A stretch of DNA of 7,511 nt from Oribacterium sp. UBA3737 (GTDB lineage Bacteria > Bacillota_A > Clostridia > Lachnospirales > Lachnospiraceae), in the NCBI GenBank assembly GCA_002371295.1, contig DFGZ01000326.1, positions 1 to 7,511 on the forward strand, written 5' to 3'. Position numbers and translations under genes: made by a program. Each line of letters opens with the position of its first letter. Position 1 is the first letter of the stretch. Shown here piece after piece: positions 1-6,803 of the stretch. A model generated the notes under the pieces. That model did no database searches. It was not told the DNA's origin and saw only the letters and a list, made by a program, of their open reading frames with translations.

Positions 1-1
1 A

Positions 2-397
2 CTTCAGGCCTTCACAGCCTTCGGCGTATTCATGATGCGTCAGTTCTATGAAGGTATCCCGGATTCACTTTGCGAAGCAGCACGAATCGATGGCATGAAC
101 GAATATCAGATTTACTCAACCATCATGCTTCCTCTTTCAAAGCCGGCACTGTCAACTCTGACAATTTTCACATTTGTTAACACCTGGAATGATTTCCTGG
201 GACCACTCATCTACCTTACATCAGAAAACAAGAAAACCTTACAGATTGGTCTCAAGATGTTCATATCACAGTACTCAGCAGAGTATGGACTTATCATGGC
301 TGCATCCTGCATCAGCCTGATCCCTGTAGTGATCGTATTCCTTTCACTCCAGAAGTACTTTGTTGCAGGTATCGCATCTTCCGGTGTAAAGGGTTAA
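2..397 (+). CDS. Carbohydrate ABC transporter permease, MalG-type, 3' part only
   Basis: This is the C-terminal 131 residues of an inner-membrane permease for binding-protein-dependent sugar uptake; the reading frame is open to the left edge, so the true start lies outside the window. The visible part carries the cytoplasmic EAA loop that docks on the ATPase (E25-A26-A27, then Gly at 31 and the ILP-like MLPL near 42-45, counted from the first visible codon). Hydrophobic stretches follow at about 50-64 and 94-115, and the protein ends in QKYFVAGIASSGVKG, the usual MalG/CUT1-family tail. Full-length relatives have about 275-300 residues, so a little under half is seen. The stop is 19 nt before the GH88 start, which points to one operon. 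The substrate is inferred from the neighbours to be a glucuronic-acid-containing oligosaccharide; the sequence itself does not show it. Confidence 0.95.
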   Translation, partial: LQAFTAFGVFMMRQFYEGIPDSLCEAARIDGMNEYQIYSTIMLPLSKPALSTLTIFTFVNTWNDFLGPLIYLTSENKKTLQIGLKMFISQYSAEYGLIMAASCISLIPVVIVFLSLQKYFVAGIASSGVKG

Positions 398-416
398 AAT
401 TGAAAGGATCATCATC

Positions 417-1619
417 ATGTCTAAATGGATCAAAGAGCAGGATATAGCTCAATATACAGAAATCAAAGACAGCGAGGTGTCAGATGCCCTCGCAGCATCA
501 ATCAGGCAGGTACTTCGTAACCTGCCTGATTTTACGGAATACTTCCCGGGACCAGCCAGCTTTTCCGGCTTCTATAAACCGGGAGAGAACAAAAACTGGA
601 CTACAGGCTTTTGGACAGGAGAGATATGGTTATCTTACGAAGCAGCCACAGGTGCAGAAAAAGAGTCATTGTTACATGCCGGACTTACAGAAGTTGATTC
701 CTTCCATAAGCGTATTACTGAAAAATTTGACGTTGATAATCACGATATGGGATTTCTTTTCAGCCCATCCTGTGTCGCTGCTTATAAACTGACCGGCAGT
801 GAGAAAGCCCGGGGGGCTGCAGTTCTTGCCGCAGAACAGCTCATAAAGAGGTTCCATCCTGTAGGAGAATTTCTTCAGGCCTGGGGTTCCATGGATGATC
901 CCGGAAACTACAGATTTATCATTGACTGCCTCCTGAATCTCCCTTTACTTTACTGGGCTTCAGAAGTAACAGGTAACCCTAAGTACCGCGATATCGCAGA
1001 AAAGCATATCCATACAACCATGAAATATATCCTTCGTGAGGATGACTCCACCTGGCATACCGTTTTCCTTGACTCTGAAACAGGTGAGTTCTCACACGGT
1101 TCTACATGTCAGGGCTATAAAGATGGTTCTGCCTGGGCAAGAGGTCAGTCCTGGGGAATCTACGGCACAGCTGTGGCCTATAAATATACAAAAAGAGAAG
1201 AGTACATCGACTACTTTAAACGTATCGCCACCTATTTCCTTAATCATCTGCCAAAGGATCTGGTACCTTTCTGGGATCTGAGCTTTGGTGACGGCGATGA
1301 AGCAACTGAACCAAGAGACTCAAGTTCTGCCGCCATCGCAGCCTGCGGTATGCTGGAAATGTCCAAGTACATGAACGAACAGGATGCCGGATACTATACC
1401 AATATCGCAAAAAAACTCATTAAGTCCCTTTACGATAACTACAGAGTTACAGACCCATCCAAGTCAAACGGCCAGATGCTTCACGGCACCTACAGTAAGA
1501 AAACCCCATTTAACACCTGCACAGAAGAGGGTGTTGACGAATGCATAATCTGGGGCGACTACTACTATATGGAGGCCCTCACAAGACTCAGTAATAAAGA
1601 CTGGAACATATACTGGTAA
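417..1619 (+). CDS. Glycoside hydrolase family 88, unsaturated glucuronyl hydrolase
   Basis: This enzyme hydrates the double bond of 4-deoxy-L-threo-hex-4-enuronate at the non-reducing end of lyase-made oligosaccharides, which releases the unsaturated uronate as 5-keto-4-deoxyuronate. It is 400 aa, close to the family's usual 375-400. The opening NWTTGFWTGEIWLSYE (60-75) is a GH88 signature. The two catalytic aspartates of Bacillus sp. GL1 UGL (D88, D149) match D110 in NHDMGF and D170 in FIIDCLLNLPLLYW. UGL residues H193, Q211, W219 and R221 match H214, Q232, W240 and R242 at a constant offset of 21. There is no signal peptide, so it is cytoplasmic. The start has a good ribosome binding site (AAAGGA at 403-408, 8 nt before ATG). 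GH105 is a related alternative but fits less well. The polymer (chondroitin, hyaluronan, heparin-like or plant acidic glycan) cannot be told from the sequence. Confidence 0.94.
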   Translation: MSKWIKEQDIAQYTEIKDSEVSDALAASIRQVLRNLPDFTEYFPGPASFSGFYKPGENKNWTTGFWTGEIWLSYEAATGAEKESLLHAGLTEVDSFHKRITEKFDVDNHDMGFLFSPSCVAAYKLTGSEKARGAAVLAAEQLIKRFHPVGEFLQAWGSMDDPGNYRFIIDCLLNLPLLYWASEVTGNPKYRDIAEKHIHTTMKYILREDDSTWHTVFLDSETGEFSHGSTCQGYKDGSAWARGQSWGIYGTAVAYKYTKREEYIDYFKRIATYFLNHLPKDLVPFWDLSFGDGDEATEPRDSSSAAIAACGMLEMSKYMNEQDAGYYTNIAKKLIKSLYDNYRVTDPSKSNGQMLHGTYSKKTPFNTCTEEGVDECIIWGDYYYMEALTRLSNKDWNIYW

Positions 1620-1683
1620 AAATCCAGTCACCTCAGTCAGCGCATATGTATCAAAGCCAAAGTGCATCTCTTTAAGAACGTTA

Positions 1684-1716
1684 AGCTGTATTTTCCCACA
1701 AGCTGTAGTTTTTTTT
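1684..1716 (+). terminator. Possible weak intrinsic terminator between GH88 and beta-glucuronidase
   Basis: AGCTGT (1684-1689) can pair with ACaAGCT (1698-1704) with one bulged A around an 8-nt loop. A run of eight T begins 5 nt after the stem (1709-1716). The stem is short and has no long GC core, so termination may be partial. It lies about 65 nt after the GH88 stop. Confidence 0.35.
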
Positions 1717-1793
1717 AAAGTGATGCCTTTTGGCTTGTATAGATATATTGCATGGCTTTGATTGATGCACCTGATTCGCCAGAACTGCTGTAC

Positions 1794-1826
1794 TGATTTA
1801 TCAGAAATCATATGGCACGATATATA
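1794..1826 (+). promoter_or_regulatory. Candidate promoter with overlapping palindrome before beta-glucuronidase
   Basis: TTATCA (1798-1803), a 17-bp spacer and TATATA (1821-1826) form a moderate sigma-A-like promoter 28 nt before the GH2 start. The palindrome TGATTT-atcag-AAATCA (1794-1810) covers the putative -35 box, a natural place for a repressor to bind. Both elements are modest matches in AT-rich DNA, so this is a suggestion only. The rest of the 234-nt gap (1620-1853) holds the weak terminator described separately and no plus-strand gene. Confidence 0.35.
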
Positions 1827-1853
1827 CATTATTTCAGATTGGAGTAAATCAAT

Positions 1854-3674
1854 ATGTTATATCCTATAGAAAACAGATCGAGAACCGTAGTTAAACTTGA
1901 CGGTCTTTGGAAGTTCAAGCTCGACAAGGGTACCGCCAAAAGCGAACACTGGGAAACTCATTTCCCGACGGATGCTGAGGAGCTTTATGTTCCTGCCTCC
2001 TATAACGACCAGCGTGAAAAGGAAGAGTACAGAGCTCACACAGGTCTTGCCTACTATGAGAAAAGCTTCACCATTCCGGCATTTTTCAACGGTCAGAGGC
2101 TGTTCCTCAGATTTGATGCCGTGGCACATGACAGCACTGTCTGGCTTAACGGCACTGAACTCATGACACACCGCGGCGGTTTTTTACCCTTTGAAAAAGA
2201 AATCACAGATATGGTAACTCCGGGAGATACCATCCGGATCACCGTATCCTGCAATAACCGTGTGGATCATCATACCCTCCCTATGGGGAACGAAGAGGGC
2301 ACCGCATTTTTCGGTTCTGATAATGCTCAGGTTCCTGCAGTACAGCTCGCCAAGAAACATCGCGGCACCGTCAATCTCCCGAACTTTGATTTCTTTAACT
2401 ACGCCGGCATCAACAGACATGTGTCACTCTACACAACACCGAAGGACTACATTAAAGATGTCACAATCGTGCCATCCGTTGATGGAAATGACGGCATAGT
2501 AAAGTATGAGGTTACGACATCAACATATAACAAAATAACGGTAGACATTCTGGATAGAGAAAACAGGATAATCGCATCCGGAGAGGGTGAAACAGGAACT
2601 CTTCGCATCAATGATGCTCAGCTCTGGAATCCATGGCCGGAGGATCCTTACCTTTACAAACTTCGTGTCCGTTTCTGTGAAGATGAGTACACAGAAGAAT
2701 TCGGCATTCGCACAGTAGAAGTTAAAGGCACAAAGTTCCTCATAAATGGGAAGCCTTTCTATTTCAAGGGCTTCGGCAAACATGAGGATTTCTATATTTC
2801 AGGCAGAGGCATCAATGAAGGCCTCAATGTCAAAGACATCAGCCTCCTGCACTGGATCGGCGCCAACAGTTTCAGAACCAGTCACTATCCGTATGCAGAA
2901 GAGATGTACAGGCTTTGTGACCGGGAAGGAATCGTCATCATCGACGAAACACCGGCTGTCGGCATCGCGGGTGGTGGTGTTCAGGATCCATATACATTCC
3001 CGATTAAAGACTACCACAAGTCCATACTCAGAGATCTTGTTGAGAGAGACAAAAATCATCCTTCTGTAATCATGTGGTCCCTCGGCAATGAACCTGACAC
3101 AGAGAACTTCCCGGAGTCTGCCTACAACTACTGGCATGAGCTTTATGAGTACACCCACAGCCTGGACCCTCAGAACAGACCCGTCACCCTGGTATGCTGT
3201 CAGAATGACTACACAAGGGATATCACAACGAGAACCATGGACGTTGTATGCATCAATCGTTATTATGGATGGTACAATCTCTCAGGTGATCTTGACAGCG
3301 CCATCTATGCATGGAATCTTGAACTTGATTTCTGGGCAGGAACGGGTAAACCTGTAATGGTAACAGAGTATGGCTGTGATACGCTGCCGGGATTACATGG
3401 AACCGTCGCAGAGATGTGGACGGAAGAGTTTCAGGCAGAGTACTATCGCCGCATAGACGCAGAGTTTGATAAACGTGATTTCTTCATGGGAGAGCAATGC
3501 TGGGCCTTTGCAGATTTCGGTACCATACAGGGCGTATACAGGGCAGACGGCAACAGAAAAGGCGTCTTTACAAGAGAAAGAAGACCTAAGATGGCAGCTC
3601 ACTTCCTGAAGAGCCGTTGGGAACAGATCCCGAATTACGGATACAAATCATCCTGCTGCAGCTCAAAAGCCTGA
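1854..3674 (+). CDS. uidA: Beta-glucuronidase, glycoside hydrolase family 2
   Basis: This enzyme cleaves terminal beta-D-glucuronic acid from glycans or glucuronide conjugates. It aligns nearly end to end with E. coli UidA: sugar-binding domain (about 1-185, VKLDGLWKFKLD, DFFNYAGI), immunoglobulin-like domain (about 186-290) and TIM barrel (about 291-590, FLINGKPFYFKGFGKHED). The acid/base is E413 in GNEPD and the nucleophile is E505 in VTEYG. N567 and K569 in GNRKG match the N-x-K motif that binds the uronate carboxylate, which separates glucuronidases from galactosidases. There is no signal peptide. The segment equivalent to E. coli active-site loop 1 (after DETPAVG) is about 14 residues shorter, and a stretch before DFFNYAGI (about 141-178) is about 17 residues longer. 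The tail SSCCSSKA is unusual. GGAG (1841-1844) lies 9 nt before ATG. Confidence 0.96.
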   Translation: MLYPIENRSRTVVKLDGLWKFKLDKGTAKSEHWETHFPTDAEELYVPASYNDQREKEEYRAHTGLAYYEKSFTIPAFFNGQRLFLRFDAVAHDSTVWLNGTELMTHRGGFLPFEKEITDMVTPGDTIRITVSCNNRVDHHTLPMGNEEGTAFFGSDNAQVPAVQLAKKHRGTVNLPNFDFFNYAGINRHVSLYTTPKDYIKDVTIVPSVDGNDGIVKYEVTTSTYNKITVDILDRENRIIASGEGETGTLRINDAQLWNPWPEDPYLYKLRVRFCEDEYTEEFGIRTVEVKGTKFLINGKPFYFKGFGKHEDFYISGRGINEGLNVKDISLLHWIGANSFRTSHYPYAEEMYRLCDREGIVIIDETPAVGIAGGGVQDPYTFPIKDYHKSILRDLVERDKNHPSVIMWSLGNEPDTENFPESAYNYWHELYEYTHSLDPQNRPVTLVCCQNDYTRDITTRTMDVVCINRYYGWYNLSGDLDSAIYAWNLELDFWAGTGKPVMVTEYGCDTLPGLHGTVAEMWTEEFQAEYYRRIDAEFDKRDFFMGEQCWAFADFGTIQGVYRADGNRKGVFTRERRPKMAAHFLKSRWEQIPNYGYKSSCCSSKA

Positions 3675-3767
3675 ATATTGTATCAGTTCATAAGACGGAC
3701 ACAGTATAAACAGAACCAAAGGGCATTACTCAATAGCATCTAGCTTAGGATGTGAAAATTCAGAATT

Positions 3768-5681
3768 ATGATATTATTCAATAAACTTAAACCAACAGAT
3801 TTTACAGTTAAATCCTCGGCTCAGGACATACTCTTACATATCCTTGAGCCCCTTATCCCATTTTACTCAGAGAACTGCGGGCTACTGAAAATCGGAGACA
3901 CGAGAACTCACTACGAGAAATCTTCTCAGGAGATGGAGGCCTTTGCACGGCCTCTTTGGGGACTTACGGCACTTCTTCGTGGTCTCTCTCAAGAGGAAAA
4001 AAGTGAAGTTCTTTCACGCATAAGAGCCATAAAAAACTCTCAGGATCAACGGGCCGCTTACCACAGGTCAACTGATTCCAGACTGGATCTCATAGCCCGC
4101 CTTACTTATATCTATCAAAAAGGCATGGTATCCGGCACAGACCCTGCTTCTCCTGACTACTGGGGTCTCTGCCATGATTTCGACCAGAAATTCTGCGAAA
4201 TGCCAGCCATTGGTTTTGCCCTGCTCTATGCTCCGGAATTCTTTCTGGATCCACTTACTGCAACAGAAAGAGCAATGCTTTCAAACTGGTTATGCGAATG
4301 CAATCGCCACAACCTCTGTGCCTGCAACTGGCAGTTTTTTCAGATCATCACAAACCTTGCCCTGAAGGTAAGCGGCCTCCCATACAGCAGGGAAAACATG
4401 GAAACTGGCCTCCGCATGATAGAGGACTACTATGGAGAGGGTGGCTGGTACAACGATGGAAACGGTGGCGACAAGGATTATTACAATCCTTTTGTCATGC
4501 TTAGCTTCGGACTTATCTATCGCGATTTCATGAAAGAAGAGGACCCTGAGCGATGCGAACGTTTCTACGAGAGAGCCCTGTCCTTCGGCAAAGACTACAA
4601 ACTGTTCTTTGATGACACCGGAGCCTGCTTCCCATACGGAAGATCCATGACCTACAGATTTGCACAAAGTGCCTTTTGGTCCACCTGCCTCATGACTCAG
4701 GTGTACCCGATACCGGCATCAGACATGAAGATGCTAATGGCGAGAAATCTCTGTTGGTGGCTGAATCGTCCGATTTTCGACAACGCCGGAATCCTCACCA
4801 TAGGATATGGCTACAGCAATCTGCAGATGTCAGAAAGCTACAACGCTCCTGGCTCCCCTTATTGGGCACTTCAGGCATTTTTCTATCTTGCACTGCCGGA
4901 GGATCTCCTTAAAATATCCCCGGAATCAGAAATGTCCTTCAGTGAGGCCGAGGCATTAAACTCTGCCTGTGGAAGTAGCGAGTGTCCTTCAGCATGCGAA
5001 ATACAGGCTTCATTCAACACGCCTGCCTTCACCACCACCTTCCTTCCTTCGGTCCCAATGCTTATCCAACGCATGCATCAAAAGGGCTTCTCGGATCAGG
5101 TGGTAGCACTGGTTCCTGGTAAGACCAATCACGAGGGTCACAGCCACAATATCGAAAAGTACTCAAAGTTTGCCTACAGCAGTAAATTCGGTTTCAGCAT
5201 CGCCCGCTCTAGTGTGTCCCTTGAGGAAAATGCTCCTGACTCGACTCTTGCATTCGAGATAGACGGATACATTTACACCAAAAACATGACAAACAAAGAC
5301 TATATCATTGACGAGGATCATATCGTCATGAACTGGTCCCCGGTGAGAGGAATCGAAGTGACTACAACTCTGTATCCTACCAAAACCGGTCATATCAGAG
5401 ATCATGTGATCAATGTAAACGAGCTCCTGTATAAAGATGTCCCGATAACAGCCTATGACTGCGGTTTCAGTATACCGGATACAGAAGCCACCACATCATG
5501 CATTTCTTCATCAGATTCCTGCCACTGTGAAGTTACTTCACTTGAAGGAGATGGTGAGAGCGTTTTGCTGAAACCTGAGCCGAACACAAACCTCTTATAC
5601 CCGAAGACTCATATACCGATGTCAAAATACCATATAACCTGCGGGCAGAATCACCTGAAAACCGATTTCAGATATCTGTAA
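3768..5681 (+). CDS. DUF2264 family protein, GH154-type, probable exo-beta-glucuronidase
   Basis: A 637-aa cytoplasmic protein of the DUF2264 family, which CAZy lists as GH154; a characterised Bacteroides member is an exo-beta-glucuronidase (recalled, not checked). The N-terminal two-thirds looks like an alpha/alpha barrel, with conserved blocks EAFARPLWGL (57-66), CNWQFF (186-191), GGWYNDG (225-231), YYNPF (238-242), FPYGRSMTYRFA (288-299) and ESYNAPGSPYW (356-366). The C-terminal third (about 410-637) looks like a beta-sheet domain, with NHEGHSHNIEKYSKFAYSSKFGF at 454-476. Catalytic residues cannot be named from sequence. The ATG at 3768 matches where family members start, but its ribosome binding site is poor: the nearest purine-rich site, AGGA (3747-3750), is 17 nt away. 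Its position after GH88 and GH2 supports a role in uronate removal. The exact bond cleaved is inference. Confidence 0.85.
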   Translation: MILFNKLKPTDFTVKSSAQDILLHILEPLIPFYSENCGLLKIGDTRTHYEKSSQEMEAFARPLWGLTALLRGLSQEEKSEVLSRIRAIKNSQDQRAAYHRSTDSRLDLIARLTYIYQKGMVSGTDPASPDYWGLCHDFDQKFCEMPAIGFALLYAPEFFLDPLTATERAMLSNWLCECNRHNLCACNWQFFQIITNLALKVSGLPYSRENMETGLRMIEDYYGEGGWYNDGNGGDKDYYNPFVMLSFGLIYRDFMKEEDPERCERFYERALSFGKDYKLFFDDTGACFPYGRSMTYRFAQSAFWSTCLMTQVYPIPASDMKMLMARNLCWWLNRPIFDNAGILTIGYGYSNLQMSESYNAPGSPYWALQAFFYLALPEDLLKISPESEMSFSEAEALNSACGSSECPSACEIQASFNTPAFTTTFLPSVPMLIQRMHQKGFSDQVVALVPGKTNHEGHSHNIEKYSKFAYSSKFGFSIARSSVSLEENAPDSTLAFEIDGYIYTKNMTNKDYIIDEDHIVMNWSPVRGIEVTTTLYPTKTGHIRDHVINVNELLYKDVPITAYDCGFSIPDTEATTSCISSSDSCHCEVTSLEGDGESVLLKPEPNTNLLYPKTHIPMSKYHITCGQNHLKTDFRYL

Positions 5682-5698
5682 TAAGATAATCTGAAATC
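5664..5698 (+). repeat. Inverted repeat across the DUF2264 stop codon
   Basis: GATTTCAGAT (5664-5673) and ATCTGAAATC (5689-5698) are a perfect 10-bp inverted repeat with a 15-nt loop that contains the TAA stop. No T run follows, so it is not a terminator by itself. It may protect the 3' end of the operon mRNA or act with the terminator downstream. Confidence 0.6.
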
Positions 5699-5728
5699 AT
5701 TTGTGTCGCCAGATCGTAACATAATTTT

Positions 5729-5775
5729 AAGCATATCCTTATGTATCTTTTAGAAAAAAAGGATATGCTTTTTTT
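5729..5775 (+). terminator. Strong intrinsic terminator after DUF2264
   Basis: AAGCATATCCTT (5729-5740) and AAGGATATGCTT (5759-5770) form a perfect 12-bp stem around an 18-nt, A/T-rich loop. It runs directly into a T tract (5769-5775). This ends the glucuronide block 48 nt after the DUF2264 stop and separates it from the dehydrogenase gene. Confidence 0.85.
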
Positions 5776-5836
5776 AATTAGCGGAGTATCATGACATAGG
5801 TATCAAGTTTGAAAAAGATTTTGATATGGTGATGCA

Positions 5837-5875
5837 ATCCCGGATACCGGAAAACATTATGTCCGGCATCCGGAT
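5837..5875 (+). promoter_or_regulatory. Hairpin in the leader of the dehydrogenase gene
   Basis: CGGATACCGG (5841-5850) pairs with CCGGCATCCG (5863-5872) with a single A-C mismatch, around the 12-nt loop AAAACATTATGT. The hairpin ends about 10 nt before the AGGAG ribosome binding site of the SDR gene. It could be a protein-binding site or a translational control element; no T run follows, so it is not a terminator. No convincing promoter was found between the upstream terminator and this point. Confidence 0.45.
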
Positions 5876-5891
5876 AACTATAGGAGATTAT

Positions 5892-6677
5892 GTGAAAACA
5901 GCAATTATTACAGGAGCCTCCCGCGGAGTCGGCAGAGCAACGGCAGAGATATTTGCCAGAAACGGATACAGACTTATCATAAACTGTCGTTCATGTTTCA
6001 GACTTTTGGATGAAACCGCAGAGGCCTTGAGACATTATACAGAGGTGGTTCCGGTTTACGGTCCCATTACAGACGAAGTTCTGTCCCAAAACCTTAAGAT
6101 AGATTTAAACGCCATACAGCCTGTTGTAAGTGAGTCGGATCTCTCAGGACAATCATATAATAGTGACTCAGCTTCAATTCCGTCTGATGAGATCATCCTC
6201 ATCAATAACGGTGGCATTTCAACCTTCAATCTGGCCCAGAATGTTTCTGATGAGGAGTACGATACTATGCTTAATGCCAACGTCTCCGATATGTTCAAGC
6301 TCACAAGATCTGTGATTCCTTACATGTTGAAAACCGGGAGCGGCCGCATCCTGAATGTTTCTTCTGTCTGGGGAGTCTCAGGGGCTTCCATGGAGTCGGT
6401 TTACAGTCTCACAAAAGGAGCTGTCAATGCCTTCACCAAGGCCCTCGGGAAAGAACTGGCACCGAATCATATCCCGGTGAATGCAGTTGCCATCGGCTGT
6501 GTTGACACAGACATGAACGGATGGATGTCTCCGGAAGACAGAGCCGCAGTGGAAGATGAGATACCTTTCGGGCGCATGGCAACACCGGAGGAAGTAGGAG
6601 AGTTCATCTACCTTCTTGCTCAGGCCCCCCTATATCTCACTGCACAGATTATACAGTTTGACGGAGGGTGGATATAA
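5892..6677 (+). CDS. Short-chain dehydrogenase/reductase, YmfI/FabG-like
   Basis: A 261-aa NAD(P)H-dependent oxidoreductase. It has the Rossmann motif TGASRGVG (7-14), NNGG (105-108, usually NNAG), structural N130, and the catalytic set S158, Y171 and K175 (YSLTK). The phrase NVSSVWG (155-161), with the pattern around Y171, resembles YmfI, the reductase that completes 5-aminopentanol modification of elongation factor P; FabG is the main alternative, and a uronate-pathway dehydrogenase is possible from context. The segment at about 55-101 is longer and quite unlike the usual family sequence and lacks the normal DV motif after strand 3. I chose the GTG at 5892 because AGGAG (5882-5886) is 5 nt upstream and the protein then begins KTAIITGAS as relatives do; an in-frame ATG at 5826 would add 22 unsupported residues. 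Confidence 0.88.
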   Translation: MKTAIITGASRGVGRATAEIFARNGYRLIINCRSCFRLLDETAEALRHYTEVVPVYGPITDEVLSQNLKIDLNAIQPVVSESDLSGQSYNSDSASIPSDEIILINNGGISTFNLAQNVSDEEYDTMLNANVSDMFKLTRSVIPYMLKTGSGRILNVSSVWGVSGASMESVYSLTKGAVNAFTKALGKELAPNHIPVNAVAIGCVDTDMNGWMSPEDRAAVEDEIPFGRMATPEEVGEFIYLLAQAPLYLTAQIIQFDGGWI

Positions 6678-6697
6678 GATATCCGAGAATCATTTTT
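6670..6697 (+). terminator. Possible weak terminator at the dehydrogenase stop
   Basis: GGATAT (6670-6675) pairs with ATATCC (6679-6684) around a 3-nt loop that includes most of the TAA stop. A five-T run occurs at 6693-6697, eight nt after the stem. The stem is short and AT-rich and the T run is distant, so it is a weak candidate. Confidence 0.25.
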
Positions 6698-6716
6698 CAC
6701 TAAACTTAAATCAACG

Positions 6717-6740
6717 ATTGCTTTGATCATCAATAGCAAT
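6717..6740. promoter_or_regulatory. Palindrome abutting the -35 box of the toxin promoter
   Basis: ATTGCT-TTGAT-c-ATCAA-t-AGCAAT is an 11-bp inverted repeat with one central base and one extra T in the right arm. Its last base is the first base of the TTGACA box. This is a typical place for an activator or repressor. No T run lies on either side, so it is not a terminator. Confidence 0.45.
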
Positions 6741-6768
6741 TGACAGTCGAATATATGTTTGCTAAAAT
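6740..6768 (+). promoter_or_regulatory. Strong sigma-A promoter of the toxin mRNA
   Basis: TTGACA (6740-6745) is a perfect -35 box, followed by a 17-bp spacer and TAAAAT (6763-6768), five of six matches to the -10 consensus. Transcription should start at about 6775-6776, which gives a leader of roughly 80 nt before the toxin ATG. It is the best promoter in the window. Confidence 0.85.
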
Positions 6769-6803
6769 CCATGCTGTGCTACCAGTTAACACGGTAGGCG
6801 GTT

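Noticed and set aside
1599..1629. GACTGG/CCAGTC hairpin at the GH88 stop as a terminator
   Set aside because: The stem is short and no T run follows.
1464..1829. 121-aa minus-strand ORF overlapping the GH88 3' end
   Set aside because: About 155 nt are antisense to clear GH88 coding sequence and no ribosome binding site is seen. Only the intergenic part is kept, as a low-interest finding.
3675..3767. Promoter search between beta-glucuronidase and DUF2264
   Set aside because: TATAAA-like and TTGTAT-like boxes occur but with wrong spacing; co-transcription with GH2 is more likely.
4290..4667. 125-aa minus-strand ORF inside DUF2264
   Set aside because: It is fully antisense to conserved family motifs (GGWYNDG, YYNPF) and has no family resemblance; it is a frame shadow.
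5655..5669. cre-like palindrome TGAAAACCGATTTCA
   Set aside because: It is one base too long for the catabolite-repression consensus and lies at the 3' end of a gene within another inverted repeat.
5776..5836. TTGAAA as a -35 box for the dehydrogenase gene
   Set aside because: No -10 box lies at 16-18 bp; the nearest TATGGT is only 10 bp away.
5826..5891. Longer dehydrogenase start at an in-frame ATG
   Set aside because: It has no ribosome binding site, adds 22 residues before the normal SDR start and would run through a perfect leader hairpin; the GTG at 5892 has AGGAG at the right distance.
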